Notes under the pieces: model-generated
Databases searched by the model: none
What the model was told of the DNA's origin: nothing
The model's input: only the letters and a program-made list of their open reading frames with translations
Part shown: positions 1-7,971 of the stretch, one piece after another
Numbering within the stretch: the stretch's first letter is position 1
How the letters are laid out: every line of letters starts with the position of its first letter
Translations under genes and position numbers: made by a program
Origin: an uncultured Peptoniphilus sp.
GTDB lineage: Bacteria > Bacillota > Clostridia > Tissierellales > Peptoniphilaceae
Direction: 5' to 3'
Assembly: GCA_902465645.1 (NCBI GenBank)
Contig: CABQNX010000006.1
Coordinates: 1 to 35,198 of the forward strand
DNA: 35,198 bases

Positions 1-30
1 TTCTGCCGCATTTATTAATGAACGCTCCAT
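1..30 (-). CDS. rpsE: 30S ribosomal protein S5, N-terminal fragment
   Basis: Only the first ten codons are inside the window (MERSLINAAE on the minus strand). An ideal Shine-Dalgarno, AGGAGGAAGTA, lies just upstream of the ATG at 30. The call rests mainly on position: in the spc operon S5 always follows L18, whose stop lies 14 bases upstream. The fragment is too short to confirm by sequence. It marks the operon continuing beyond the window. Confidence 0.7.
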   Translation of the reverse strand, partial: MERSLINAAE

Positions 31-43
31 TACTTCCTCCTTC

Positions 44-406
44 TTAGAATTTTAGACCAGCTTCTCTAGCTGCATCAGCAAGTGCTTTGACTTTACCGTG
101 GAATACATATCCACCTCTGTCAAATACAACTTCTTCAATTCCTTTTTCTTTTGCCTTCTTAGCAATAGATTCTCCAACAGATTTAGCTGCTTCAATATTT
201 CCAGTGTTTTCTAGGTTTAATCCCTTATCAAGTGTAGATGCACTTGCTAAAGTATTGCCAGCTTCATCATCAATTAGTTGAGCATAAATATGTTTAGATG
301 ATCTGTAAACTGAAAGTCTAGGCTTCATAGAAGTACCGGAGATATGATTTCTAATTCTTTTGTGTCTTTTAATTCTGTTTTCATTTCTATTAATCTTTTT
401 TAACAC
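44..406 (-). CDS. rplR: 50S ribosomal protein L18
   Basis: L18 binds 5S rRNA with L5 and helps dock the central protuberance of the 50S subunit. The 120-residue product has the normal family length, a basic N-terminus, the family segment MKPRLSVYRSSKHIYAQ near residues 27-43, and the C-terminal block FDRGGYVFHGKVKALADAAR. It sits between L6 and S5, as expected in the spc part of the operon. It has its own Shine-Dalgarno (AAGGAG) upstream. Nothing is unusual. Confidence 0.97.
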   Translation of the reverse strand: MLKKINRNENRIKRHKRIRNHISGTSMKPRLSVYRSSKHIYAQLIDDEAGNTLASASTLDKGLNLENTGNIEAAKSVGESIAKKAKEKGIEEVVFDRGGYVFHGKVKALADAAREAGLKF

Positions 407-421
407 TTAAATTCTCCTTTC

Positions 422-958
422 TTACTTACCTGTCTTACCAACTTTACGTCTTACATGTTCATCAGTATATTTAATACCCTTACCCTTATATGGTTCAGGT
501 TCTCTGAAGCTTCTAATGTAAGCAGCATAAGCGCCAACTTGTTGTTTGTCATTACCTCTAATAATAATTGAGTTAGGAGATGGAACTTCTACTTCAATAC
601 CTTCTGGATCTTCTAAATCAAGAGGGTGAGAGAAACCTAAGTTAAGAGAAAGAACCTTTCCCTTCTTAGCAGCTCTGTATCCTGTACCGATTATTTCAAG
701 AGATTTTGAATAACCTTCTGTAACGCCAATTATCATATTTTCAATTAGAGTTCTAGTTAAACCGTGAAGTGCCTTAATTCTTTTAATATCATTTGGTCTT
801 TCTACAGTGAGAACTCCGTCATTTAATTCTATTTTTAAATCTTTATCGAAAGATTGTGTTAGTTCACCCTTTGGTCCCTTAACAGTAACTGTTTGACCGT
901 CAACTTTAACATCAACGCCCTTTGGGATTTCAATAGGTTTTTTGCCAATTCTTGACAT
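422..958 (-). CDS. rplF: 50S ribosomal protein L6
   Basis: L6 lies near the sarcin-ricin loop and the factor-binding site of the 50S subunit. The 178-residue protein begins MSRIGKKPIEIPKGV, typical of bacterial L6. It ends with the conserved PEPYKGKGIKY segment (about residues 154-164) that contacts 23S rRNA, followed by a basic tail. It follows S8 by 14 bases and has a GGAGG-type ribosome site. Length and order are normal. Confidence 0.97.
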   Translation of the reverse strand: MSRIGKKPIEIPKGVDVKVDGQTVTVKGPKGELTQSFDKDLKIELNDGVLTVERPNDIKRIKALHGLTRTLIENMIIGVTEGYSKSLEIIGTGYRAAKKGKVLSLNLGFSHPLDLEDPEGIEVEVPSPNSIIIRGNDKQQVGAYAAYIRSFREPEPYKGKGIKYTDEHVRRKVGKTGK

Positions 959-972
959 TTTTCACCTCCAAA

Positions 973-1368
973 TTACCAAACGTAGCAGATTACCTCTCCG
1001 CCAACTTTATTTTGTCTTGCCATTTTATCTGTAATTATTCCCTTAGATGTAGAGATAATTGCAATTCCTAGTCCACCTAGAACTTTAGGAACATCATCGC
1101 ACTTAACATAAACTCTAAGTCCCGGTTTAGATATTCTCTTTAAACCAGAGATAACTCTTTCACCGTCCTGAGAATATTTAAGATCTATTTTAATAATTCC
1201 TTGTTTGTCATCTTCAACAACGTCATATCCTTTAATATAACCTTCATCAAGAAGAATCTTTGCGATTTCTTTTTTGATGTTTGAGCAAGGAATATCAACA
1301 GATTTGTGTCTTGCATTATTTGCATTTCTAATTCTTGATAGCATATCTGCAATTGGGTCTGTCATCAT
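973..1368 (-). CDS. rpsH: 30S ribosomal protein S8
   Basis: S8 is a primary 16S rRNA-binding protein of the 30S platform and, in enterobacteria, the autoregulator of the spc operon. The 131-residue product starts MMTDPIADMLSRIRNAN and contains the C-terminal RNA-binding signature STSKGIITDKMAR (about residues 107-119). The first of two adjacent ATG codons is chosen because AGGAGG lies 9-10 bases upstream. It lies between S14 and L6, the standard order. Confidence 0.97.
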   Translation of the reverse strand: MMTDPIADMLSRIRNANNARHKSVDIPCSNIKKEIAKILLDEGYIKGYDVVEDDKQGIIKIDLKYSQDGERVISGLKRISKPGLRVYVKCDDVPKVLGGLGIAIISTSKGIITDKMARQNKVGGEVICYVW

Positions 1369-1398
1369 ATCAGTTTGCCTCCTTTCATCTAAGGCTTA

Positions 1399-1584
1399 TT
1401 ACCAGCTAGCTTTTCTTACGCCAGGGATTTGTCCTTTATACGCAAGTTCTCTAAAGCATATTCTACATATTCCATATTTTTGTAAAACTGAATGTGGTCT
1501 TCCACAAATTTTACATCTTGTATATTCACGAGAAGAATACTTTTGTTTCCTCTTTTGTTTAGCAATCATTGATTTTTTAGCCAC
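1399..1584 (-). CDS. rpsN: 30S ribosomal protein S14, zinc-ribbon type (type Z)
   Basis: This is the short, 61-residue, zinc-binding S14 form of Gram-positive bacteria. Two CxxC pairs are visible, Cys24/Cys27 (CKIC) and Cys40/Cys43 (CRIC), enough to bind one Zn ion. The N-terminus MAKKSMIAKQKRKQK is typical. Its place between L5 and S8 is canonical. The zinc-free paralogue that some Firmicutes keep for zinc starvation is not in this window. Confidence 0.97.
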   Translation of the reverse strand: MAKKSMIAKQKRKQKYSSREYTRCKICGRPHSVLQKYGICRICFRELAYKGQIPGVRKASW

Positions 1585-1595
1585 TTTGTACCTCC

Positions 1596-2141
1596 TTAAG
1601 CCTTAGCAAAAGGCATTCCCATCTTGTCTAGGAATTCTTTAGCCTCTTCATCAGTTTTAGCTGTAGTTACTATATTGATGTCCATTCCTCTAATTGTGTC
1701 TACCTTATCGTATTCAATTTCTGGGAAGATAAGTTGTTCTTTAAGACCTAGTGCATAGTTTCCTCTGCCGTCAAATGCAGTTGGCTTAACACCTCTAAAG
1801 TCTCTTACTCTTGGAAGAGCAACGTTCATAAGCTTATCTAAGAAATCATACATTCTTTCGCCTCTTAGAGTAACCTTAACACCAACGTTTTGACCTTCAC
1901 GAAGTTTAAAGTTAGCTATAGATTTTCTTGCCCTAGTAACAAGTGCCTTTTGACCTGAGATAAGAGTTAGGTCTTCAACAGCTGCTTCTAGAGCCTTGTG
2001 GTTATCTTTAGCTTCGCCAAGACCAATGTTTATAGTGATCTTTTCAAGTTTCGGTACTTCCATAACGCTTGAATAATTGAAGCGTTCCATTAGGTGGCCC
2101 ACAACTTCTGTCTTATATTTTTCTTGTAATCTTGAAGTCAT
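1596..2141 (-). CDS. rplE: 50S ribosomal protein L5
   Basis: L5 binds 5S rRNA and contacts P-site tRNA from the central protuberance. The 181-residue product shows family blocks: EVPKLEKITINIGLGEA near residues 28-44, GQKALVTRARKSIANFKLRE near 63-82, and RDFRGVKPTAFDGRGNYA near 113-130. The start MTSRLQEKYK follows a strong ribosome-binding site after L24. Length and position are standard. Confidence 0.97.
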   Translation of the reverse strand: MTSRLQEKYKTEVVGHLMERFNYSSVMEVPKLEKITINIGLGEAKDNHKALEAAVEDLTLISGQKALVTRARKSIANFKLREGQNVGVKVTLRGERMYDFLDKLMNVALPRVRDFRGVKPTAFDGRGNYALGLKEQLIFPEIEYDKVDTIRGMDINIVTTAKTDEEAKEFLDKMGMPFAKA

Positions 2142-2152
2142 TATTCTACCCC

Positions 2153-2461
2153 CTACTTAATGATGTTTCCGCTAGATTTTGCAAATCTAACTTTTTTTCC
2201 GTCTTCAAATTTATAACCAACTCTTGTTGCCTTTCCTGATGCACTGTCAAAGTACATTACATTAGACACGTGAATTGGTGCTTCCATTTTTTCTATTCCA
2301 CCTGGTGCTTGAGGTCCTCTTGGTTTCATGTGTTTAGTAACAACATTTACCTTTTCTACAACTACTAAGTCTTTCTTAGGAATTGTTCTTAGGACTTTAC
2401 CAGTCTTGCCTTTATCTTTTCCGGCTATAACTTTTACGATGTCATCTTTTTTAATTCTCAT
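2153..2461 (-). CDS. rplX: 50S ribosomal protein L24
   Basis: L24 is an assembly-initiator protein of the 50S subunit that binds the 5' domain of 23S rRNA. The 102-residue protein opens with a KOW-type motif, DDIVKVIAGKDKGKTGKV (residues 6-23). It carries the typical HMKPRGPQAPGGIEKMEAPI segment in the middle. It lies between L14 and L5 with 11-14 base gaps, so translational coupling with its neighbours is likely. Confidence 0.97.
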   Translation of the reverse strand: MRIKKDDIVKVIAGKDKGKTGKVLRTIPKKDLVVVEKVNVVTKHMKPRGPQAPGGIEKMEAPIHVSNVMYFDSASGKATRVGYKFEDGKKVRFAKSSGNIIK

Positions 2462-2475
2462 ATTACACCTCCAAA

Positions 2476-2844
2476 TTATAGTACTTCCGGAGCTAGAGAA
2501 ATAATCTTCATGAAGTTTCCAGCTCTAAGTTCTCTAGTTACAGGTCCAAAAATACGAGTCCCAACAGGGCTTCTATCGTCTTTTATTACAACAGCTGCGT
2601 TGTCATCAAATTTGATGTAAGATCCGTCTTTTCTGCTAATACCCTTGTTTGTTCTAACGATAACTGCTTTTACAACAGCTCCCTTTTTGACAACGCCACC
2701 GGGTGTTGCATGTTTTACAGAACATACTACAATGTCGCCAATGTTAGCTACTCTTCTATTAGTACCACCAAGGACTTTAACAACAGATAGTTCTCTTGCA
2801 CCTGAATTGTCAGCAACACGCAATCTTGTTTCTTGTTGAATCAT
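2476..2844 (-). CDS. rplN: 50S ribosomal protein L14
   Basis: L14 sits at the subunit interface of the 50S particle. The 122-residue length is exactly typical. Characteristic stretches are MIQQETRLRVADNSGAREL at the N-terminus, VVKKGAVVKAVIVRT near residues 51-65, and DDRSPVGTRIFGPVTREL near 89-106. It begins the spc half of the operon in the classical E. coli naming. Here the S10 and spc blocks run on without a terminator. Confidence 0.98.
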   Translation of the reverse strand: MIQQETRLRVADNSGARELSVVKVLGGTNRRVANIGDIVVCSVKHATPGGVVKKGAVVKAVIVRTNKGISRKDGSYIKFDDNAAVVIKDDRSPVGTRIFGPVTRELRAGNFMKIISLAPEVL

Positions 2845-2867
2845 GTTATTCTCCTTTCAAGCTAAAA

Positions 2868-3122
2868 TTATTGAGCCTTTTCAATAATTTCTACAAGTCT
2901 CCATCTTTTATCTTTACTTAGTGGTCTAGTTTCCATAACTTTTACGCGATCACCAATACCACATTCATTATTTTCGTCATGAGCCTTGAAATTAGTAGAC
3001 TTCTTAAATCTCTTTTTATAGATAGGATGAGTCTTTAAAGTCTCAGTTTGAACTACAATAGTCTTATCCATCTTATCGCTTACAACAATACCTGTTAAAG
3101 TTTTTCTTGAATTTCTTTCCAT
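2868..3122 (-). CDS. rpsQ: 30S ribosomal protein S17
   Basis: S17 is a primary 16S rRNA-binding protein with an OB fold. The 84-residue product has the family signature GIVVSDKMDKTIVVQ near residues 11-25 and GDRVKVMETRPLSKDKRW near 57-74. It lies 4 bases downstream of the rpmC stop, so the two are probably translationally coupled. Length is normal. Confidence 0.97.
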   Translation of the reverse strand: MERNSRKTLTGIVVSDKMDKTIVVQTETLKTHPIYKKRFKKSTNFKAHDENNECGIGDRVKVMETRPLSKDKRWRLVEIIEKAQ

Positions 3123-3126
3123 GAGA

Positions 3127-3333
3127 TTAAGCCTCCTTTCCTACTTCAAGTTCACGTTCTCTAATGATCGTTTTTACTCTTGCTATATCTCTTTTAACAC
3201 TTTTAATACTTGATGGATTGTCAAGTTGGCCAGTTGCCAATCTGAATCTCAAATTAAAAAGTTCATTTTTAAGTTCATTAACTTTATTATTTAAATCTTC
3301 GCTTGACATCTTGCGAATTTCATTAGCCTTCAT
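3127..3333 (-). CDS. rpmC: 50S ribosomal protein L29
   Basis: L29 is a small helical protein by the polypeptide exit tunnel that helps form the binding site for trigger factor and SRP. The chosen start (ATG at 3333, protein MKANEIRKMSSEDL) gives 68 residues, the usual size. An in-frame ATG four codons earlier (3345) is possible but would add an atypical MVTQ. The start lies 11 bases inside the end of rplP, so translation is likely coupled to L16. Neither start has a strong independent ribosome site. Confidence 0.95.
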   Translation of the reverse strand: MKANEIRKMSSEDLNNKVNELKNELFNLRFRLATGQLDNPSSIKSVKRDIARVKTIIRERELEVGKEA

Positions 3334-3754
3334 TTGAGTCACCATCCTTATCTTTCATAACGAATTTTGTTCTAATAGGGAGTTTCATGGATGCAAGTCT
3401 CATAGCTTCTCTTGCAACTTCTTCTGAAACACCACCCATTTCAAATAAAACTCTACCTGGTTTAACAACTGCTACCCAGTATTCTGGTGCACCCTTACCG
3501 GAACCCATACGAGTTTCAGCAGGCTTTTCTGTAACAGGTTTGTCTGGGAAAATCTTAATCCAGATATTTCCACCTCTACGAATATATCTTGTCATAGCAC
3601 GACGTGCCGCTTCTATTTGATTTGAAGTTATCCAACAAGGTTCTAAAGCTTTTATACCATATTCGCCGTATGCAAGCTCATTACCACGCATAGCCTTGCC
3701 CTTCATTCTGCCTCTGTGAACTTTACGATATTTTACTCTCTTAGGCATCAACAT
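3323..3754 (-). CDS. rplP: 50S ribosomal protein L16
   Basis: L16 lies at the tRNA A-site side of the 50S subunit and is needed for late assembly. The 143-residue protein starts MLMPKRVKYRKVHRGRMKG, the family N-terminus. It contains GNIWIKIFPDKPVTEKPAETRMGSGKG-type sequence in the middle (about residues 63-89), including the segment carrying the conserved arginine near the peptidyl-transferase region. The 3' end overlaps rpmC. Position after S3 is standard. Confidence 0.97.
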   Translation of the reverse strand: MLMPKRVKYRKVHRGRMKGKAMRGNELAYGEYGIKALEPCWITSNQIEAARRAMTRYIRRGGNIWIKIFPDKPVTEKPAETRMGSGKGAPEYWVAVVKPGRVLFEMGGVSEEVAREAMRLASMKLPIRTKFVMKDKDGDSNEG

Positions 3755-3771
3755 GACTATTCCCCCCTTCT

Positions 3772-4527
3772 TTAAGACTCTTTATTTCTATTGTCTCTTC
3801 TATTATTTCTATTGAAGTTATTGTTTCTGTTATCGCGTCTCTTGCGATTTCTGTTATCTCTATTATCTCTAGATCTTCTTCCTCTTTCTTCAGTTAGTTC
3901 AGGAAGAACTTCGCCCTTGTATAGCCATACCTTAACACCGATTTTACCGTAAGTTGTATCAGCTTCAGCAAAACCATAGTCAATGTCAGCTCTTAAAGTT
4001 TGTAGAGGAATAGTTCCTTCAGAATATCCTTCAGTTCTTGCCATGTCAGCACCACCAACACGACCTGAAACAGAAGTCTTGATACCAAGTGCTCCTTGAC
4101 GCATAGTTCTTTGGATTGCTTGTTTCATAGCACGTCTAAATGCAACTCTTCTTTCAAGAGCTTCAGCAATACCTTCAGCAACGATTTGTGCATCTAAGTC
4201 TTGGTTTTTGATTTCTTCTACATTTATTACAACAGATTTACCTGTAAGTTTTTCAATTTCAGTTCTTAGTTCTTCAACGCCTGCTCCACCACGGCCAATT
4301 ACCATGCCTGGTTTTGCTGTGTGAATAGAAATCTTTACTCTATTAGCAGCTCTTTCAATTTCGATCTTAGAGATACCTGCAGCATAAAGTTTTTTCTTAA
4401 CATAATTTCTAATCTCGTTGTCTTCAACTAAAAGATCGGCAAAATTTTTCTTGTCTGCGTACCATTTTGAATCCCAATCTTTGATTACTCCAACACGAAG
4501 TCCATGTGGGTTTACTTTTTGACCCAT
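3772..4527 (-). CDS. rpsC: 30S ribosomal protein S3 with an extended Arg/Asn-rich tail
   Basis: S3 forms part of the mRNA entry channel and has helicase activity with S4 and S5. The start MGQKVNPHGLRVGVIKDWDSKW is canonical. The KH-domain GxxG loop is seen in KPGMVIGRGGAGVEELRTEI (about residues 73-92). The S3 C-terminal domain ends near LYKGEVLPE. About 33 further residues consist almost only of R, N, D and K, with repeated RDNRN units. Many S3 proteins are about 215-220 residues, so 251 reflects this tail. It may be a flexible RNA-binding extension. Confidence 0.97.
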   Translation of the reverse strand: MGQKVNPHGLRVGVIKDWDSKWYADKKNFADLLVEDNEIRNYVKKKLYAAGISKIEIERAANRVKISIHTAKPGMVIGRGGAGVEELRTEIEKLTGKSVVINVEEIKNQDLDAQIVAEGIAEALERRVAFRRAMKQAIQRTMRQGALGIKTSVSGRVGGADMARTEGYSEGTIPLQTLRADIDYGFAEADTTYGKIGVKVWLYKGEVLPELTEERGRRSRDNRDNRNRKRRDNRNNNFNRNNRRDNRNKES

Positions 4528-4538
4528 TCTCTACCTCC

Positions 4539-4874
4539 TTACTCTCTTTCTGCTACTACAACGCCAATGTGACTTGATCTTTTTAGAATTGGATAAGCCA
4601 TTCCCTTAGCCTTAGGACGGAATCTCTTCATTGTTGGGCCTTCGTTTGCGTAAGCCTTTTTAACATAAAGATCTCCTCTGTCTAAGTTAAGGTTGTTTTC
4701 AGCGTTAGCTACAGCTGAATGTAGTACCTTATATAGTTCATGAGCTCCTCTTTTGTTAGTAAACTTTAAAATAGAGAGGGCTTCATCAACGCTTTTTCCG
4801 CGTATTTCTGCGCAAATATAGTTCACCTTTAGAGGTGATATTCTTACATATTTAGCAATTGCTTGTGCTTGCAT
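4539..4874 (-). CDS. rplV: 50S ribosomal protein L22
   Basis: L22 lines the nascent-peptide exit tunnel, and its beta-hairpin loop is a known site of macrolide-resistance changes. The 111-residue product shows AKYVRISPLKVNYICAEIRG near residues 7-26 and the loop-forming RFRPKAKGMAYPILKRSSHI near 84-103. Both are typical, with no obvious insertion in the loop. It lies between S19 and S3. Confidence 0.97.
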   Translation of the reverse strand: MQAQAIAKYVRISPLKVNYICAEIRGKSVDEALSILKFTNKRGAHELYKVLHSAVANAENNLNLDRGDLYVKKAYANEGPTMKRFRPKAKGMAYPILKRSSHIGVVVAERE

Positions 4875-4885
4875 TATAACCCTCC

Positions 4886-5170
4886 TTACTTAAGTGTAGT
4901 ACTCTTTTCGCTCTTGCCGCCATGGCCTCTGTATGTTCTTGTTGGAACAAATTCGCCTAATTTATGTCCTACCATGTCTTCAGTAATATATACTGGCACA
5001 TGTTTTCTGCCGTCATGAACAGCAATTGTGTGAGAAACAAATTCAGGGAAAATAGTTGAGCGACGAGACCAAGTTTTAATTACTTTGTGTTCGTTTTTAT
5101 CATTAAGCTCGTCAACCTTCTTTAGAAGGTGTTCATCAGCAAATGGTCCTTTTTTTATTGATCTACTCAT
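4886..5170 (-). CDS. rpsS: 30S ribosomal protein S19
   Basis: S19 is in the head of the 30S subunit and contacts S13 and tRNA. The 94-residue product begins MSRSIKKGPFADEHLLKKV. It contains the family signatures TWSRRSTIFPEFVSHTIAVH (about residues 33-52) and KLGEFVPTRTYRGHG (about 70-84). Length and operon position after L2 are standard. Confidence 0.98.
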   Translation of the reverse strand: MSRSIKKGPFADEHLLKKVDELNDKNEHKVIKTWSRRSTIFPEFVSHTIAVHDGRKHVPVYITEDMVGHKLGEFVPTRTYRGHGGKSEKSTTLK

Positions 5171-5183
5171 TAATACCCTCCGA

Positions 5184-6014
5184 TTACTTAGTTCTTCTTC
5201 TTACGATATACATATCAGATTTTTTAGATTTCTTTCTAGTCTTAAGTCCTAGAGCTTTCTTGCCCCAAGGAGTCATTGGTGAAGGTCTACCAATTGGAGT
5301 TCTACCTTCCCCACCACCATGAGGGTGATCAACAGGGTTCATTGCAGATCCTCTTACGTGAGGTCTTCTTCCAAGATATCTGCTCTTACCTGCCTTACCT
5401 AAAGTGATAAGTTCGTGAGAAATGTTTCCAACTTGTCCAATAGTTGCCTTACATCTTTGGCTTATTAATCTAAATTCACCTGAAGGAAGTCTAAGTTGAG
5501 CGTACTTACCTTCTTTAGCCATAAGTTGTGCAGATGATCCAGCAGATCTTGCGATTTGGCCACCACGACCTGGAGTCATTTCTACGTTGTGAACAGTAGT
5601 ACCAACTGGAATATCAGCAAGCATTAGTGTGTTACCAACTTTGATATCTGCATCAGATCCAGATTCAACTATATCTCCTACCTTTAAACCATTTGGTTGG
5701 ATGATGTATCTTTTTTCACCATCAGCATAGTTTAGAAGTGCAATGTAAGCTGTTCTGTATGGATCGTATTCAATAGCTGCTACTCTTGCAGGAATATTGT
5801 CTTTATCTCTCTTTAAATCTATAATTCTGTATTTTCTTTTAACTCCGCCGCCTCTATGTCTACTAGTAATTCTACCATGAGTATTTCTACCGGCAGTTTT
5901 GTTGATAGTTGTTAGAAGAGATTTTTCAGGTGTTGTCTTAGTAATCTCTTCGAATGAAGCAACTGTCATTTTTCTACGGGCAGGAGTTGTAGGTTTAAAT
6001 CCTTTAATCGCCAT
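5184..6014 (-). CDS. rplB: 50S ribosomal protein L2
   Basis: L2 is required for subunit association and peptidyl-transferase function. The 276-residue product has the RNA-binding region NTHGRITSRHRGGGVKRKYR (about residues 44-63). It also has the highly conserved C-terminal block MNPVDHPHGGGEGR, which includes the histidine implicated in the catalytic centre. It follows L23 and precedes S19. No anomalies. Confidence 0.98.
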   Translation of the reverse strand: MAIKGFKPTTPARRKMTVASFEEITKTTPEKSLLTTINKTAGRNTHGRITSRHRGGGVKRKYRIIDLKRDKDNIPARVAAIEYDPYRTAYIALLNYADGEKRYIIQPNGLKVGDIVESGSDADIKVGNTLMLADIPVGTTVHNVEMTPGRGGQIARSAGSSAQLMAKEGKYAQLRLPSGEFRLISQRCKATIGQVGNISHELITLGKAGKSRYLGRRPHVRGSAMNPVDHPHGGGEGRTPIGRPSPMTPWGKKALGLKTRKKSKKSDMYIVRRRTK

Positions 6015-6032
6015 TATTAATACCTCCTACTA

Positions 6033-6320
6033 TCAAATAGAATCAAAAAATTCTATCGGCTCTGAGTCATCAGTAAGCTTAACTATAGCTTTTTTCCATG
6101 AAGGACGTCTTCCTTGATGAACTCCTTGTCTTTTAAGTTTACCACGCATATTCATTGTATATACTTTTTCAACCTTAACGCCGAAGATTTCTTCAACAGC
6201 TTCTCTGATTTCAGGTTTTGTAGCAGTTTTAACAACTTCAAAAGTGTATTTGTTTTCTGCCATCATGTCCATACTTTGTTCAGTGACTAAAGGTCTTTTT
6301 ATAACGTCAAATTTATTCAT
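6033..6320 (-). CDS. rplW: 50S ribosomal protein L23
   Basis: L23 is at the exit tunnel and docks trigger factor and SRP. The 95-residue product contains VIKRPLVTEQSMDMMAENKY at the N-terminus and the loop KVYTMNMRGKLKRQGVHQGR (about residues 53-72). Its ATG overlaps the TGA of rplD by one base (TGATG), which indicates tight translational coupling to L4. Length is typical. Confidence 0.97.
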   Translation of the reverse strand: MNKFDVIKRPLVTEQSMDMMAENKYTFEVVKTATKPEIREAVEEIFGVKVEKVYTMNMRGKLKRQGVHQGRRPSWKKAIVKLTDDSEPIEFFDSI

Positions 6321-6943
6321 CAGTTAAAAACCTCCTCAACAACATCAAGTGCAGACTTTGTGATAACAAGGTTATCGTACTTTAATAAGTCGTATACGTT
6401 AATATCTGTAGCTCTTGATGTTTTAACACCAGCGATGTTTCTTGCTGCTCTTTGAACATCTTTTTCGTCGTCATTAATAACTACAAGTGCCTTGTTGCCA
6501 GCACCAATTTCCTTTAAGATGTTAGCAAAAACTTTTGTCTTAGCTTCTTCCATTTGGATAGAATCTACAAGAATCATTTCGCCATCTTGTAACTTGCTAG
6601 TAAGAACTGACTTAAGAGCAACTCTTCTAGTCTTCTTAGGAGTTGTGTAAGAGTAATCTCTAGGTTTCTTAGCGAAAACAACTCCACCGCCTCTCCATTG
6701 AGGTGATCTAATAGAACCTTGTCTTGCACGACCAGTTCCCTTTTGTCTCCAAGGTTTTCTTCCGCCTCCACGAACTTCAGCACGTGTCTTAGCAGAGTGA
6801 GTACCTTGTCTATTGTTAGCCAAAATATTTTTAACAACTAAATAAACAGCATGAGTGCTAACAGGAGCAGCAAATAGCCCTTCACTTAGTTCGACTTCTT
6901 CAACAGGATTTCCCTTAATGTCAATCATTTGAATTTTAGGCAT
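6320..6943 (-). CDS. rplD: 50S ribosomal protein L4
   Basis: L4 extends a loop into the exit tunnel. In E. coli it also represses its own S10 operon by acting on the leader RNA. The 207-residue product has the tunnel-loop sequence GGGRKPWRQKGTGRARQGS (about residues 59-77) followed by PQWRGGGVVFAKKPRDYSY. It lies between L3 and L23. Whether it regulates the leader at about 7972-8175 cannot be told from sequence, but that leader is strongly structured. Confidence 0.97.
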   Translation of the reverse strand: MPKIQMIDIKGNPVEEVELSEGLFAAPVSTHAVYLVVKNILANNRQGTHSAKTRAEVRGGGRKPWRQKGTGRARQGSIRSPQWRGGGVVFAKKPRDYSYTTPKKTRRVALKSVLTSKLQDGEMILVDSIQMEEAKTKVFANILKEIGAGNKALVVINDDEKDVQRAARNIAGVKTSRATDINVYDLLKYDNLVITKSALDVVEEVFN

Positions 6944-6960
6944 TTTTTAACCTCCCTATC

Positions 6961-7593
6961 TTATTTAGTCATTTTAACAGTGCTTTTAACTCTAACAGTT
7001 CCCTTCTTAGGTCCTGGGATAGCACCCTTAACTAAAATTAAATTTTTATCTGTATCTATTCTTACAATTTCTAGATTTTGTACAGTAACTCTTTCGTTAC
7101 CCATTTTTCCAGCCATTCTGTGGTTTTTCCAAACTCTTCCTGGATAAGAAGCAGCTCCCATACCACCTGGCATTCTGTGGAATTTAGAACCGTGAGTTTC
7201 TCTACCACGACCGAAGTTGTGACGTTTGATAACACCAGCAGTTCCTTTACCCTTTGAAGTACCAACAACATCAACGTGTTCTCCAGCTTCAAAGATATCT
7301 ACCTTTATTTCATCGCCTAGGTTGTAAGATTCAACATCATCTGTTCTAAATTCTGAAAGATGTTTTCTGTATCCTACACCAGCCTTGTCAAAATGTCCCT
7401 TCTCAGGTTTGTTTAATCTTCTTTCTTTAACCTCTTGTGTTGCAACTTGGATAGCATTGTATCCATCACTTTCAATTGTTTTCTTTTGCACAACAACATT
7501 TGGTTCTACTTCAATAACTGAGACAGGAGTGACAGTACCCTCTTCATCAAAAATTTGGGTCATGCCAATTTTTTTACCTACTAAATATTTCAT
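6961..7593 (-). CDS. rplC: 50S ribosomal protein L3
   Basis: L3 is an early assembly protein that reaches the peptidyl-transferase centre. The 210-residue product starts MKYLVGKKIGMTQIFDEEG and contains the signature region KRHNFGRGRETHGSKFHR (about residues 124-141) with PGGMGAASYPGRVWKNHRMA after it. It has a strong ribosome site (AGGAGG). A perfect 8-bp hairpin lies in the 60-base gap between rpsJ and this gene. Confidence 0.97.
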   Translation of the reverse strand: MKYLVGKKIGMTQIFDEEGTVTPVSVIEVEPNVVVQKKTIESDGYNAIQVATQEVKERRLNKPEKGHFDKAGVGYRKHLSEFRTDDVESYNLGDEIKVDIFEAGEHVDVVGTSKGKGTAGVIKRHNFGRGRETHGSKFHRMPGGMGAASYPGRVWKNHRMAGKMGNERVTVQNLEIVRIDTDKNLILVKGAIPGPKKGTVRVKSTVKMTK

Positions 7594-7618
7594 GTTGCAC
7601 CTCCTAATATTTACAGCG

Positions 7619-7638
7619 GACTTCTATGAGTAGAAGTC
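7619..7638 (-). other. Hairpin between rpsJ and rplC
   Basis: On the transcribed strand GACTTCTA and TAGAAGTC form a perfect 8-bp stem with a 4-base loop (CTCA). No U-tract follows, so it is not an intrinsic terminator. It sits about 20-25 bases upstream of the rplC start, in the widest gap inside the operon (60 bases). It could stabilise an mRNA end or tune L3 translation; this role is inferred. Confidence 0.6.
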
Positions 7639-7653
7639 ATATAAAGCAAAGTT

Positions 7654-7971
7654 TTAAAGTTTAATTTCAATATCTACACCAGCTGGTAGATTTAACTTCA
7701 TAAGTGAATCTACAGTCTTTTGTGTAGGGTTTAATATATCAATTAGACGCTTGTGAGTTCTTTGCTCAAATTGTTCTCTTGAATCCTTGTACTTGTGTAC
7801 AGCTCTTATAATTGTGATGATTTCCTTTTCAGTTGGAAGAGGAATTGGTCCAGAAACTTCTGCACCGCTCTTCTTAGCAGCATCAACAATTCTTAGTGCT
7901 GAATTGTCAAGTAGTTCGTGATCATAAGCTTTAAGTTTAATTCTAATTTTTTGTTTGCCTTTGTTAGACAT
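7654..7971 (-). CDS. rpsJ: 30S ribosomal protein S10 (NusE)
   Basis: S10 is a 30S head protein and also a transcription antitermination partner of NusB. The 105-residue product has the signature AKKSGAEVSGPIPLPTEKEI (about residues 32-51), including the conserved GPIPLPT, and a C-terminus LPAGVDIEIKL typical of the family. It is the first full-length gene of the operon. GGAGGT lies 4-5 bases upstream of the ATG. It is preceded by a structured leader with a 28-codon ORF. Confidence 0.97.
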   Translation of the reverse strand: MSNKGKQKIRIKLKAYDHELLDNSALRIVDAAKKSGAEVSGPIPLPTEKEIITIIRAVHKYKDSREQFEQRTHKRLIDILNPTQKTVDSLMKLNLPAGVDIEIKL

